This document shows, piece by piece, positions 1-9,333 of a stretch of 64,000 nt of DNA; position 1 is the stretch's first letter, and each line of letters opens with the position of its first letter. The notes below the pieces were generated by a model. The model was not told the DNA's origin. It saw nothing but the letters and a program-made list of their open reading frames with translations, and made no database searches. The stretch spans positions 248,001 through 312,000 of the forward strand of contig NZ_QGGX01000001.1 in assembly GCF_003148805.1 (NCBI RefSeq). Reading direction: 5' to 3'. Both the position numbers and the translations under genes were made by a program. The DNA comes from Aminobacter sp. AP02 (GTDB taxonomy: Bacteria > Pseudomonadota > Alphaproteobacteria > Rhizobiales > Rhizobiaceae).

Positions 1-606
1 GTTGAGGTCGAACAGGTCGAGCGGGTTGACGATGCCTGCGCGAGTTTCTCGCATTCGGTGTCGCTGATCATTGTCGAGGCGGCACAGTTGAAGGCTGCCG
101 AGGCAGCCTCGACCGAGCTCTCCATTCTACATCCGCACGCGCTGGCCGCCGTGATTGAGGTTAACGACCGCGACCCTGTTTGTTCGGTCGAGGAAATATT
201 CGACTCTCGCTTTGTTCGCGGCGTGCTGCCGATGAATCTGAGGCTGGACCTGTGGCTGTCGGTGATCCGGCTGATGCTGCGGGGCGGAGAGTATTTTCCA
301 GCCGACCTGATTCGCTCCTATGCGAAAAGGCTCAACCGCGAGGCGACGGTGCCGGATCGGTTGGATGCAACAGATTCGCGCGTTGCGACCAGGACATACG
401 TGGGAGAGCTAACCGCACGCGAACTGCAGATCCTAGAAATGGTCTCGCGCGGACTGCAAAACAAAACAATAGCCACTTCATTCGGGCTGTCTGAACACAC
501 GGTCAAGGTTCATCTTCACAACATCATCAGCAAGCTCGGGGCACACAACCGCACCGAAGCCGCCGCGCTCTTCCGCGACCACAAAATAAACGGCACGCGA
601 ATCTGA
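1..606 (+). CDS. LuxR/NarL-type transcriptional regulator, 5' end outside window
   Basis: The reading frame is open from base 1, so the true start probably lies upstream; a GTG at 58 is the first start-like codon inside the window. The C-terminal 60 or so residues form a GerE/LuxR helix-turn-helix (LTARELQILEMVSRG, then a recognition helix around SEHTVKVHLHNI). The N-terminal part looks like a receiver-type alpha/beta fold with a LIIVEA strand where a receiver would carry its phospho-acceptor Asp, so phosphorylation is doubtful. It is a DNA-binding regulator; targets are unknown. The family assignment rests on the C-terminal domain and is safe; the N-terminal interpretation is inference. Confidence 0.7.
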   Translation, partial: VEVEQVERVDDACASFSHSVSLIIVEAAQLKAAEAASTELSILHPHALAAVIEVNDRDPVCSVEEIFDSRFVRGVLPMNLRLDLWLSVIRLMLRGGEYFPADLIRSYAKRLNREATVPDRLDATDSRVATRTYVGELTARELQILEMVSRGLQNKTIATSFGLSEHTVKVHLHNIISKLGAHNRTEAAALFRDHKINGTRI

Positions 607-778
607 AAGATATGGCGGCCGCTAGAATAGCCTTTCATACGTGCATCCGAAACGGCGAAACGCTCGCAATGCGCAACATGGCGGCGAGACTTGGTTGGCG
701 TATCCATCAAAATGCGTTAGTGGTCGGTTTCTAAGGCAATTCAGCCCCGACCGTTCGGACATTTTGCGCCAGTATCTG

Positions 779-1168
779 ATGCAGCAGCCCAAGGCACATA
801 GAACGCCTGCGACCGGCATTTTGTCGGCGCTGCTTCTGTGCCTGTCCGTAGCTATTGCTCTTGCCTGCGGCCCCTTGGTCGATGGCGTGGCAGTCGCTTC
901 CGAACTGCCCGAGTCGAGTTCCGGCGGAATGGACGCCCGCGAGCGGCATACCGCACCGGCGGTTCCCGAGCGCTCGTTCGTCGTGGTCGATTGGCGCAGC
1001 GTCAAGGCGACCGCAGCTTACGATGACGGCAATTTGGCTTTGCCGACGCAAGGCAGCGAAATCCCGGAAGCGGTTTTCGCCAAACCGCGCCCTGATCTGG
1101 CCTCCCGATCAAATCCTCGTCCCTCAGGACCGGGCTACGGCGCCCGTGCACCTCCTGCATTTTCCTGA
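779..1168 (+). CDS. Small exported hypothetical protein
   Basis: A 129-residue frame beginning at ATG 779. Residues about 10-40 form a hydrophobic stretch (GILSALLLCLSVAIALACG) typical of a signal peptide or a single membrane anchor. The rest is polar and proline-rich with no domain I recognise. There is no convincing Shine-Dalgarno sequence before 779, and the frame can be extended upstream to 641. It lies directly upstream of secDF on the same strand with about 100 bases between. I regard it as a plausible but unproven small gene. Confidence 0.35.
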   Translation: MQQPKAHRTPATGILSALLLCLSVAIALACGPLVDGVAVASELPESSSGGMDARERHTAPAVPERSFVVVDWRSVKATAAYDDGNLALPTQGSEIPEAVFAKPRPDLASRSNPRPSGPGYGARAPPAFS

Positions 1169-1269
1169 ACCTTTGTGACTGGCGCCGTCCTTCGTGTCGC
1201 GCCGCCGAAATAACAGCCGTTGTCCGCGCGCCATGACGCTGCGGCGATGGTTTTTGCAGGATCAGACAT

Positions 1270-3801
1270 ATGCGAACCTCCCGATGGGTGGTGGTGACGT
1301 ACACCATCATCATTTTGGCCGGCATCATTGCCGCGCTTCCCAATGTTCTTACGGCTAAACAACTTGCGGCCTTGCCTAGCTGGTTCCCCAAACAGCAGGT
1401 CACGCTCGGCCTCGACCTCCAGGGCGGCTCCCATCTGGTGCTTGAGGTGGACGCGGCAGCGCTCAAGACCGACCGTCTGCGCTCGCTGCTCGACGATGTG
1501 CGCGGCGCACTTCGCAAGGAGCGCATCAACGCACAGTCGGCTCGGCTTGCCGGCGACGCGATCGTCGTCAGCATTGCCGACGACGCGCAGCGCGCCACTG
1601 CCCTTTCCACACTTCAGGCTCTTGCCGTTCCGGTCACTGGGCTGGGCCTAGGCGCGGGCAAGCCCGACATCGAAGTTACGACAGCGGACAAGCAGATCAA
1701 GGTCACGCTGACCGAAGCCGGCCAGCGCGACAAGCTCGACGCGGCACTCCAGCAGAGCCTCGAGATCGTGCGCCAGCGCGTCGATCAGGTCGGTGTCGCC
1801 GAACCCACGATCCAGCGTGTCGGTTCCGACCGCATGCTCGTCCAGCTTCCGGGCCTGCAGGACCCGACACGCTTGCGTGAACTGCTGGGCAGCACGGCCA
1901 AGATGACGTTCCACATGGTGGCCAATGTCGCCAACGGCGAACCGCTACCGCGCGGGGTAACCATGCTGCCCGACGCCAAGTCTGGCAGGCAGTATCCTGT
2001 CGAGGATCGCGTCGCGCTTGATGGCGCACGCCTCACCGATGCGCGCGCTGGCTTCGACCAGCGAACTCAGGAACCGCTGGTTTCGTTCCGCTTTGACAGC
2101 GTCGGCGCGCGCCAGTTCGCCGAGATCACCGCGGCCAATGTCGGCAAGCCATTCGCCATCGTGCTCGACGGCAAGGTGTTGTCGGCGCCCTCCATCCGCG
2201 AACCGATCACAGGCGGTTCCGGCCAGATCAGCGGCAGCTTCAGCGTTGAAGAGACGGTGACGCTCTCGGCGCTCCTGCGCGCCGGCGCCTTGCCAGCACC
2301 GCTGACCGTCATCGAAGAACGCACCGTCGGTCCCGACCTCGGTGGCGACGTCATCAAGATGGGCATCTACACCGGCATCGTCGGCTTCGTGGCCGTCGTG
2401 CTGTTCATGGTGGCGCTCTACGGCACCTGGGGAATGATCGCGAATTTCGCGCTCTTGCTGCACCTGATCCTGACCTTCGGCGTGCTGACGCTTATCGGCG
2501 GTACACTGACCCTGCCCGGCATCGCCGGCATCATCCTGGGCATCGGCTTCGGCGTCGACGCGAACATCCTGATCAACGAGCGCATCAGGGAAGAGTCGAA
2601 GAAGGGGCTCAGTGCCTTCGCCGCCTTGGACAACGGCTTCAAGCGTGCATATTCGACCATCGTCGACGCCAATGTCACATCGCTTATCGCAACCGGCCTT
2701 TTGTTCATGTTCGGCTCCGGTCCGGTGCGTGGCTTTGCCATCACCATGTTCCTCGGTACCTGTCTTTCGATGTTCACGGCCGTTTCGGTGACGCGCATAC
2801 TGATGGCCGCGGTCGTGCGCCGCAAGCGCCTGAAGACGATCACCATCGAACCGCTAATCCGGTTCTTCCCGGAAAAGACCTCGATCTCCTTCATGAAGGC
2901 GCGCTATCTCGGCATCGGCATGTCGATCTTCCTGTCGCTGGCCTCGATAGGCCTGTTCTTCAAGCCGGGTCTCAATTACGGCATCGACTTCAAGGGTGGC
3001 ATCCAGGTCGAGATCGCGACGTCGACACCGGCCGATCTCGCACAGCTGCGTAGCACTCTGGGCAGCTTGAACATCGGCGAAGTGGCGCTGCAACAGATCG
3101 GCAGCGACGGCAACGTGCTGATCCGCGTGCAGCGTCAGGAGGGTGGCGAAACTGCGCAGACCGCGGCCGTCGATACCATCAAGGCCGCTGTTCAGAAGCT
3201 CGATCCAAGCGTGAAGTTCGAGCGCACCGAAGTGGTGGGGCCGAAGGTCAGTGGCGAGCTGGCGCAGTCCGGCATCATGGCCGTGGTTCTGGCCGCGCTT
3301 GCGATGCTGGTCTACATATGGTGGCGCTTCGAATGGAACTTCGCCATCGGCGCTATCGCCACGCTGGTGCTGGATACCACCAAGATGGTCGGCTTCTTCG
3401 CGCTGTTCGGGCTCGACTTCAACCTGACTGCGATCGCGGCACTTCTGACTATCATCGGTTATTCGGTGAACGACAAGGTGGTTGTCTACGACCGCATGCG
3501 CGAGAACCTGCGCCTGTACAAGAAGATGCCCCTGCGAGAGATCATCGACATGAGCATCAACCAGGTGTTCGCGCGCTGTATCTACACCTCCGTCGCTATC
3601 CTGCTGTCGATGTTGCCGATGGCGATCTGGGGCGGCAGTGCGGTCGAGAACTTCGCCGTTCCGATGGTCTTTGGCGTCTTCATCGCAACGACCTCGTCGA
3701 TCTTCATCGCGGCACCGATCCTGCTGTTGCTTGGCGACTGGTGGCAGCATCGTCATGCAGGCCGCGAGCCGTCGACCGCGGTGGCCGCAACCAAGGCCTG
3801 A
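1270..3801 (+). CDS. secDF: Protein translocase subunits SecD and SecF fused (SecDF)
   Basis: An 843-residue inner-membrane protein that uses the proton gradient to help SecYEG complete protein export on the periplasmic side. The N-terminal helix is followed by the SecD signature (LGLDLQGGSHL, about residue 50), a large periplasmic region, and a six-helix RND-type membrane block with the GIILGIGFGVDANILINERI segment near residue 420. The SecF half starts near residue 545, with LNYGIDFKGGIQ near 566 and its own membrane block (IGYSVNDKVVVYDR). SecD and SecF are separate in many bacteria; a fusion of this length is known in rhizobia. ATG 1270 places the first membrane helix correctly. A strong terminator follows. 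Confidence 0.95.
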   Translation: MRTSRWVVVTYTIIILAGIIAALPNVLTAKQLAALPSWFPKQQVTLGLDLQGGSHLVLEVDAAALKTDRLRSLLDDVRGALRKERINAQSARLAGDAIVVSIADDAQRATALSTLQALAVPVTGLGLGAGKPDIEVTTADKQIKVTLTEAGQRDKLDAALQQSLEIVRQRVDQVGVAEPTIQRVGSDRMLVQLPGLQDPTRLRELLGSTAKMTFHMVANVANGEPLPRGVTMLPDAKSGRQYPVEDRVALDGARLTDARAGFDQRTQEPLVSFRFDSVGARQFAEITAANVGKPFAIVLDGKVLSAPSIREPITGGSGQISGSFSVEETVTLSALLRAGALPAPLTVIEERTVGPDLGGDVIKMGIYTGIVGFVAVVLFMVALYGTWGMIANFALLLHLILTFGVLTLIGGTLTLPGIAGIILGIGFGVDANILINERIREESKKGLSAFAALDNGFKRAYSTIVDANVTSLIATGLLFMFGSGPVRGFAITMFLGTCLSMFTAVSVTRILMAAVVRRKRLKTITIEPLIRFFPEKTSISFMKARYLGIGMSIFLSLASIGLFFKPGLNYGIDFKGGIQVEIATSTPADLAQLRSTLGSLNIGEVALQQIGSDGNVLIRVQRQEGGETAQTAAVDTIKAAVQKLDPSVKFERTEVVGPKVSGELAQSGIMAVVLAALAMLVYIWWRFEWNFAIGAIATLVLDTTKMVGFFALFGLDFNLTAIAALLTIIGYSVNDKVVVYDRMRENLRLYKKMPLREIIDMSINQVFARCIYTSVAILLSMLPMAIWGGSAVENFAVPMVFGVFIATTSSIFIAAPILLLLGDWWQHRHAGREPSTAVAATKA

Positions 3802-3851
3802 GCCTTACGGAGCCGTCTCAGGACGGCTCCGGATACAATGTTCTAGGCATG

Positions 3852-3890
3852 AAAAGCCGGCGGGGCCACACGGCCTCGCCGGCTTTTTGT
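3852..3890 (+). terminator. Rho-independent terminator after secDF
   Basis: A 12-bp stem (3856-3867 with 3872-3883, one G-U pair) and a 4-base loop are followed by five T. Four A precede the stem, so it may also work for the convergent aminotransferase gene that ends at 3904. Confidence 0.85.
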
Positions 3891-3903
3891 TCAAGGGGCG
3901 GTC

Positions 3904-5001
3904 TTACCCGTTGGCAGCCCGAACCTCGACTCGCATCACGGCGAGCAATTCATCGAGATCGGAACGGTCGGCGATCGATATGCGCAGCCATTCCGGCAAG
4001 CCGTAATCTTCGTTCGAGCGGATGATGAAACCTCGCTTTGCAAGCCGCGCAACGGTCGCCTGAGCCCAGCCTGCATAAGCACCTAGTAGGCGAACGAAGG
4101 CGAAATTGGCCGCACTAGGCGAAATCTCGAACCCGAGCTTGCGCAACTCGCCTTCGAGATATTCGCGCTCCTCGGCGGTGCGGGCGCGTACGTGCTGGAC
4201 AAAGTCCTGTTCGCCGACAGCGACCGTCGCCGCCACCTGCGCCAGGCCGTTGACGTTGCCGATGCCTCGAACATTGTTCAGTGCCGAGATCACTTCTGGA
4301 TAGGCGTACGCCCAGCCGGCACGCGCCGAGGCCAGGCCGTAAGCCTTGGAGAAAGTGCGGGTGACGATGACGTTGGGGTGGCGATCGGCGATTTCGAAGG
4401 TCGCCACAGCCTCGGCCGGATCGACATATTCGGCATAGGCGGCGTCGAGTACCAAAACAATATGTGGCGGCAGCTCACGTGCCAACCGCGCCACCTCGTC
4501 CATCGGCACCACCGAGCCAGTGGGGTTGTTGGGATTGGCGAGGAAAACGACGCGTGTGGCCGGCGTGATAGCGGCCAAAAGCGCGTCGACATCGACCGAG
4601 AAATCGGGGCCGAGCGGGGCCTCTACAGCCTTGGCGCCGAGGCGATAGGCAACAATAGCGAACTGCAGGAACGAATAGGCTGGAAACAGGATCTCGTCGC
4701 CGGCACGTGCATAGACGCGGCCGACTGCGTCCAGAAGCTCTTCCGAGCCATTGCCGCAGACGATGCGGGCGGGGTCGAGGTTGAACTGCCTGCCAATCGC
4801 CGCACGCATCGTCCCGCAGTTCGGATCGGCGTAACGGTAGACGTTGGGCGCTGTCTGGCAGATCGCTTCAACCACGCCTGGGGCCGATCCGAGCCAGCTT
4901 TCGTTAAGCCCGAGATTGACGACGCGTGCTGCACCCGTGGTGTCGATCTTCTTGACGACGGTCAGCGTCCGGGCGGACAGATAAGGCACAGGCAGGGACA
5001 T
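3904..5001 (-). CDS. Class I/II PLP-dependent aminotransferase, HisC-like
   Basis: A 365-residue aminotransferase resembling histidinol-phosphate aminotransferase. Visible family features are ANPNNPTG near 155-162, the LDAAYAEY segment with the PLP-contacting Asp and Tyr near 186-192, the Schiff-base Lys219 in TFSKAYGL, and a substrate-binding Arg in the C-terminal region (EWLRISIAD). It is the last gene of a minus-strand group with a nucleoside hydrolase and a TetR regulator and is not in a histidine cluster. HisC-like enzymes also act on aromatic or other amino acids, so the substrate is open. The gap to the TetR gene is about 35 bases. Confidence 0.85.
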   Translation of the reverse strand: MSLPVPYLSARTLTVVKKIDTTGAARVVNLGLNESWLGSAPGVVEAICQTAPNVYRYADPNCGTMRAAIGRQFNLDPARIVCGNGSEELLDAVGRVYARAGDEILFPAYSFLQFAIVAYRLGAKAVEAPLGPDFSVDVDALLAAITPATRVVFLANPNNPTGSVVPMDEVARLARELPPHIVLVLDAAYAEYVDPAEAVATFEIADRHPNVIVTRTFSKAYGLASARAGWAYAYPEVISALNNVRGIGNVNGLAQVAATVAVGEQDFVQHVRARTAEEREYLEGELRKLGFEISPSAANFAFVRLLGAYAGWAQATVARLAKRGFIIRSNEDYGLPEWLRISIADRSDLDELLAVMRVEVRAANG

Positions 5002-5036
5002 TTCATTTCCTCGAAATCAATGATGAGGGTTGGCGT

Positions 5037-5636
5037 CTAGTCGGAGCCGATGAGTATCTTGGTATAGAGTGAACGGAAGCGCTTGCGGTCCGCCGGCGGC
5101 TCCTTGAAGTGGGTGGCGTAGTAGCCGATCTGCTGGAAATAGGTGATGCGAGCACGGATCAGGCTCTCGTCATCGTCGTAGCCCATCGCCGCAAAGGCCC
5201 GGACAAGCAACGCCATGCGAAAATCGTCCTGCGCCTGCACCTTGCGGGCGATTGCAGTGGAACTGCGTGCCCAGTCTCTAATGGCGAGATCGAGCCTTGG
5301 GCTGAACGGGGCCTCCCTGATCCACACGCCCGTCACATCGTCGAAGAAGGTGGGGCCGTCGATGATCTCCTGATCGATGAGCGCTTCGAAGGGTCTGCAG
5401 TTGCGCTGACGCCATTCCTCAAGAAGGCTGTCGAGCAAGTCCTTCAGGTTCTTGAAGTGGAAATAGAAACTGCCGCGCGTGACCTTCAACTGTCTCGACA
5501 GGTGATCGATCTTGACGTTGGCTATACCCTTCTTTTCCAGCGTGGCGATGGCAGCCGCAATCCACGCCTCGCGCGACAGCGTCTTGCGCGTCTCGGGCTT
5601 GGCCTTTCGTTCGGGAGATGTTGTGTCGCGCTTCAT
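5037..5636 (-). CDS. TetR/AcrR family transcriptional regulator
   Basis: A 199-residue repressor-type regulator. The N-terminal helix-turn-helix covers about residues 20-65 (IDHLSRQLKV, then TRGSFYFHF), with an all-alpha ligand-binding C-terminal domain. I chose ATG 5636, which falls 11 bases after the nucleoside hydrolase stop; a longer frame to 5750 overlaps that gene and has an unlikely basic, low-complexity extension. Its operon position suggests it controls the nucleoside hydrolase group and perhaps the divergent flavoprotein. The perfect palindrome at 6656-6671 is the obvious operator candidate. The ligand is unknown. Confidence 0.85.
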   Translation of the reverse strand: MKRDTTSPERKAKPETRKTLSREAWIAAAIATLEKKGIANVKIDHLSRQLKVTRGSFYFHFKNLKDLLDSLLEEWRQRNCRPFEALIDQEIIDGPTFFDDVTGVWIREAPFSPRLDLAIRDWARSSTAIARKVQAQDDFRMALLVRAFAAMGYDDDESLIRARITYFQQIGYYATHFKEPPADRKRFRSLYTKILIGSD

Positions 5637-5647
5637 CTGGTCGTTCT

Positions 5648-6589
5648 TCAGGGAAGATTGCCGAAGCGCTCCAGCATCAGAGCAAAGAAGCCGTCGGCGT
5701 CGATGCGGCGCAGCACGTTGCAGTTCTTGCGGCGGCCGGTGACATTCCACCAGTCGACCACGGTCATGCCGATGGTCTCCGGCGACATGAGTTCGATGGT
5801 GACGTTACACTGCTTCTGCTCGTAGAGGTGCGGCGCAAGAAGATAGCCGGTGACGCAGGCGTCATGAATGGGACGCGCTTCGGTGGGGAATTTGTGCGAA
5901 CCGTACTGGCGGTAGAAATCGGCCATGTTTGCGGCTTCTATGGCCGATCGGGTGCCGAGCGCGCGAAGTTCTTGCAGCCATTCCGGCGTCATCTGGGCGG
6001 TGTAGGTACAGTCGATGCCGGCCATGGTAACAGGCACGCCGGAATCAAACACGACAGCGGCCGCATGCGGGTCGACCCAAATGTTGAATTCGGCGGCTGG
6101 CGTGGCATTGCCGCCCTCGAAGAAACCGCCGCCCATCAGCACCACTTCGCGGATGCGCGGGATGATGCGCGGCTCCATCACCATAGCCATGCCCAGATTG
6201 GTCATCGGTCCGAGCGTGCAAACGGTGATCTCGCCCTCGGGCGCGGCCATCAGCGTATCGACCAAGAGATTGACGGCGTGCTTGTCCTGCAAGGGCTTGG
6301 TCGGCTCGGGCAGAACGCAGCCGTCGATGCCGGTCGGGCCATGGACATATTCGGCGGTCTTGAGCGCCTTGACCATGGGGCGCGAGCAGCCGGCGTAGAC
6401 CGGCACGTCCGAGCGGCCGGCGAGCTCGGCGATCTGCAGCGCGTTGCGCGAGGTTAGCGCCAGAGGCACGTTGCCGCCGACGGTGGTCAATGCCACGACT
6501 TCCAGTTCGGGCGAACCGAGCGCAAACAAGATGGCAAAGGCGTCGTCCTGGCCGGGATCGGTGTCGATGATGATCTTGCGTGGCGACAT
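5648..6589 (-). CDS. Inosine/uridine-preferring type nucleoside hydrolase
   Basis: A 313-residue hydrolase that would cleave the N-glycosidic bond of ribonucleosides or a related glycoside. The family Ca-binding motif DTDPGQDDA occupies residues 9-17, and TLGPMTNL and VLMGGGF follow in the middle. The late Asp (IHDACVTGYLL) completes the usual metal site. Length matches the IunH/RihA-C family. It is the first gene of a minus-strand operon with a TetR regulator and an aminotransferase, directly divergent from an FAD-dependent oxidoreductase. Specificity cannot be read from the sequence. Confidence 0.9.
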   Translation of the reverse strand: MSPRKIIIDTDPGQDDAFAILFALGSPELEVVALTTVGGNVPLALTSRNALQIAELAGRSDVPVYAGCSRPMVKALKTAEYVHGPTGIDGCVLPEPTKPLQDKHAVNLLVDTLMAAPEGEITVCTLGPMTNLGMAMVMEPRIIPRIREVVLMGGGFFEGGNATPAAEFNIWVDPHAAAVVFDSGVPVTMAGIDCTYTAQMTPEWLQELRALGTRSAIEAANMADFYRQYGSHKFPTEARPIHDACVTGYLLAPHLYEQKQCNVTIELMSPETIGMTVVDWWNVTGRRKNCNVLRRIDADGFFALMLERFGNLP

Positions 6590-6655
6590 GGCACTTTCCC
6601 CCGGTTCGTTGGCCGGGTAGCCTCCGGCGGCATTGCAAGAATTTCAACCGCCATG

Positions 6656-6671
6656 CATACAGTACTGTATG
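6656..6671. promoter_or_regulatory. Perfect 16-bp palindrome, candidate TetR operator
   Basis: CATACAGTACTGTATG reads identically on both strands. It lies in the 135-base gap between the divergent nucleoside hydrolase (start 6589) and flavoprotein (start 6725). A TetR gene is part of the leftward operon, and uninterrupted palindromes of this size are typical TetR operators. Binding is inferred, not shown. Confidence 0.6.
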
Positions 6672-6724
6672 TTATTTTCAAGACGGGTTGGGGCGCTTCC
6701 CGTTGGCACATAGGGGAGAAATGA

Positions 6725-8050
6725 ATGGGGCCTGCAGTCGATCCGGTTCCTGCTGGCGACATCCAGCCGAAGAGCGCTGACGTCATCATCGTCGGCGGCG
6801 GCATCATCGGTGTCAGCGCCGCGCTGTTCCTGGCCAGGAAGGGCATCTCGGTCGTCGTCTGCGAGAAGGGCCACGTCGCGGGCGAACAGTCGAGCCGCAA
6901 CTGGGGCTGGTGCCGGCGCATGGGCCGCGACGCGCGCGAACTGCCGCTGATCGTCGAGGCGCTCAAGATGTGGGGCGGCATCGTGGATCTGGTCGGTGAG
7001 GACGTCGGTTTCCGGCGCACGGGTATCCTTTATCTCTGCCAGGATGAAAGCGACGTCGAACACCATTCCGAATGGGTGAAAAGTGCCGGCGACTACTCAC
7101 TCGACAGCAAGATGATCGAGGGCAAGGCTCTGGCCGAATTGATGCCCGGCGCGCAAAAGACGTTCCGGGCAGCACTGCACACGCCAAGCGACGGCCGCGC
7201 CGAGCCGCAGAAGGCGGCTCCCGCGATAGCCCGTGCCGCCCAACGCGCTGGCGCGCGCATCCTGTTGCGCTGTGCTGTGCGCGAAATCGAGACCGAGGGC
7301 GGGCGTGTCTCGGGTGTCGTCACCGAAAATGGCCTGATCCGAGCCGGCACCGTCGTCGTGGCGGGCGGCGCTTGGTCGAGCAAGCTTTGCAGCTCCGTCG
7401 GCATCCGCCTGCCGCAGCTTGCCGTACGCTCGTCCGTGATGCGCACGGGCGCGGTCGAGGGCGGCCCTGACGGCGCAGCCTGGACAGAGGGTTTTGCCTA
7501 TCGCAAGCGACTGGACGGGGGCTACACCATCGCCAACGGGACCATCAGCTATCACCACCTGAACCCCGACAGCTTCCGCTATTTCACCGATTTCCTGCCG
7601 ATATTGTCGCGCGAGTGGCGTTCGGTCGGCCTACGCTTCGGTGATTTTATCGGCGGACCTTTCGGACTTTCACCCAGACTGGAGGGTGAGGGCAGCGTCT
7701 ACGAGCGGCATCGCACGCTCGATCCCGCACCGGCCGTCGGCCCGCTGGAAGCGGCCCGCGCCAACATGGAAAAGGTTTTCCGCGTGTTGAAAGGCGTGCC
7801 GACGCTGCAGCGTTGGGCAGGCTTCATCGACGCCACGCCGGATGCGGTGCCGGTGATTTCGCCCGTCAAGTCGCTGCCAGGGCTGGTCATCGCTACGGGT
7901 TTTTCAGGCCATGGCTTTGGCATCGGCCCGGCCGCGGGCAGGCTGACAGCCGATCTGGTGACTGGCAACACGCCGCTGGTCGATCCGCTGCCATTTCGCT
8001 ACGAGCGCTTCATCGACGGCACCAAGCACCGTCCGACAACGGGAGTGTAG
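6725..8050 (+). CDS. FAD-dependent oxidoreductase, DAO/DadA family
   Basis: A 441-residue flavoprotein of the glycine oxidase/D-amino-acid dehydrogenase fold. The FAD Rossmann motif VIIVGGGIIGVSAALFLA is near residues 20-38, followed by GEQSSRNWGW and, at the C-terminus, the ATGFSGHGFGIGP loop that closes over FAD. It should oxidise an amine or amino acid to the imine. The start at ATG 6725 is preceded by GGGGAGA. It is divergent from a nucleoside hydrolase/TetR/aminotransferase operon and probably shares its palindromic operator. The substrate is unknown. Confidence 0.85.
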   Translation: MGPAVDPVPAGDIQPKSADVIIVGGGIIGVSAALFLARKGISVVVCEKGHVAGEQSSRNWGWCRRMGRDARELPLIVEALKMWGGIVDLVGEDVGFRRTGILYLCQDESDVEHHSEWVKSAGDYSLDSKMIEGKALAELMPGAQKTFRAALHTPSDGRAEPQKAAPAIARAAQRAGARILLRCAVREIETEGGRVSGVVTENGLIRAGTVVVAGGAWSSKLCSSVGIRLPQLAVRSSVMRTGAVEGGPDGAAWTEGFAYRKRLDGGYTIANGTISYHHLNPDSFRYFTDFLPILSREWRSVGLRFGDFIGGPFGLSPRLEGEGSVYERHRTLDPAPAVGPLEAARANMEKVFRVLKGVPTLQRWAGFIDATPDAVPVISPVKSLPGLVIATGFSGHGFGIGPAAGRLTADLVTGNTPLVDPLPFRYERFIDGTKHRPTTGV

Positions 8051-8052
8051 GT

Positions 8053-9333
8053 TCAGCCACCTGCAAGGATGCGCAGCATTTCTTCCACGGCCGCGTCGCG
8101 CTGCGGGTCCCGGCCCGCGGCGTAGGGCAGGCTGAAGGCCACGGGGACATCCGGCTCGACGCCAACCCCTTCCAACCGCACATTGTCGCCGATGACGGCA
8201 TCGGAGACCGCCACTTCCAGCAGGCTGTCGTCGGGCAGCAGGTAGGCACGTCCGGCCAGCAAAGCGCCGGCGGTCCGGGAGCCTACGAGCGGAATGCCGT
8301 TGGTCTTCAGCGCATAGGCGAACAGCTCGAGCCCGCTTCGCGCGCCTCCATCGATGATGCCGACGACAGGCCGCTGCCAGCGCACATTGGCAAGCGTCGC
8401 CTCGCCGTTGCGCTGGATGAGCCGGAATGTCGGGGTGTCACCGACGAAAAGCTCGGCCGCATCGGAGGGGCCGCCGCCCCAACGCCCGCGCAGGTCGACG
8501 ACCACGCCGTCGACGTCCTTGAGCCGGCCATCTGCCAGTTCGCGGGCAACTATGTCGATGCCGTCAGGTGCCGAAAGGGTCCACAGCCTGACATAGCCGA
8601 TCCGCTTTCCGTCGCGCTCGGTCACGCTGACGCTTGCCTCGATCGCCTTTTCAAACGTTCTGAGCGGACGCAGCTGCTCGACCGCGACCTTGACGGCGAT
8701 GGGTTCAGAACCGGCGTTCCGGCGCAGCCTGATCTCGACAGTCTGGCCAACCTTGTCGCGAAACGATGCGATCTCGCGATAGGGCGCCCCGTCCACCGCA
8801 AGGATCTCGTCGCCGACAAGGATACCCGCCCGGCTTGCAGGCGACCCATCATAGACGTCGTTGACGAACAACGAGCCGTTGCTGGGCTGTGCGATCATAC
8901 CGATGCCGGGATAAGAAACCTCGCCTTCAGGCGGAAACAGCCGCCGCAAATCGTTGCGGATGGCGAACCGGAAAATGTCGGCGAGTTCGAAATAGGCGAT
9001 CGTACCCTGCTGGAAACGCCCAGTGTGGGAGGCCTGAAGGCTGGCAAGAACCGTGTCGATCGCCTTGCTGACGCGTTCGTTGGAGCTTTCGGCATTGAGA
9101 GGTGCACCCGCGTCCTCGATTTCATGCCTGACCGCTGTCGCGAAGCGCCCTAGCGCCGATGCATCGTGGAAATGATCAAAGACCAGTTCCACCGCGCGGT
9201 CGAACACCGGTTGTCCCGAACGGGGAGGATCCTGCGCCAATGCCGCGGCAGGCAGAAGAAAGAGCAAAGCTGCCAATGCGAAGGAGCCGAAAGCCCTCAT
9301 GGCCATGAGCCGTTCGTTCGCCGATCCCGCCAT
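8053..9333 (-). CDS. Exported S41-like (C-terminal processing peptidase-like) protein with PDZ domain
   Basis: A 426-residue protein with a signal peptide (hydrophobic AALLFLLPAAALAQ near residues 20-34; starts at 9306 or 9300 are also possible). A PDZ-like region is visible around residues 145-215 (VYDGSPASRAGILVGDEILAVDG), followed by an S41-type core with VVVDLRGRWGG. The expected nucleophile Ser is present in DGGARSGLELF. The region that normally supplies the catalytic Lys (GKG-type) reads SRTAGALLAG, with no Lys. It may therefore be a degenerate or altered S41 protein. It converges with the flavoprotein, the two stops being about 3 bases apart. Confidence 0.7.
   Translation of the reverse strand: MAGSANERLMAMRAFGSFALAALLFLLPAAALAQDPPRSGQPVFDRAVELVFDHFHDASALGRFATAVRHEIEDAGAPLNAESSNERVSKAIDTVLASLQASHTGRFQQGTIAYFELADIFRFAIRNDLRRLFPPEGEVSYPGIGMIAQPSNGSLFVNDVYDGSPASRAGILVGDEILAVDGAPYREIASFRDKVGQTVEIRLRRNAGSEPIAVKVAVEQLRPLRTFEKAIEASVSVTERDGKRIGYVRLWTLSAPDGIDIVARELADGRLKDVDGVVVDLRGRWGGGPSDAAELFVGDTPTFRLIQRNGEATLANVRWQRPVVGIIDGGARSGLELFAYALKTNGIPLVGSRTAGALLAGRAYLLPDDSLLEVAVSDAVIGDNVRLEGVGVEPDVPVAFSLPYAAGRDPQRDAAVEEMLRILAGG

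Noticed and set aside
2854-3756. A 300-codon open frame antisense to the SecF half
   Set aside because: Shadow of secDF with a highly charged, His/Asp/Arg-rich composition and no plausible domain.
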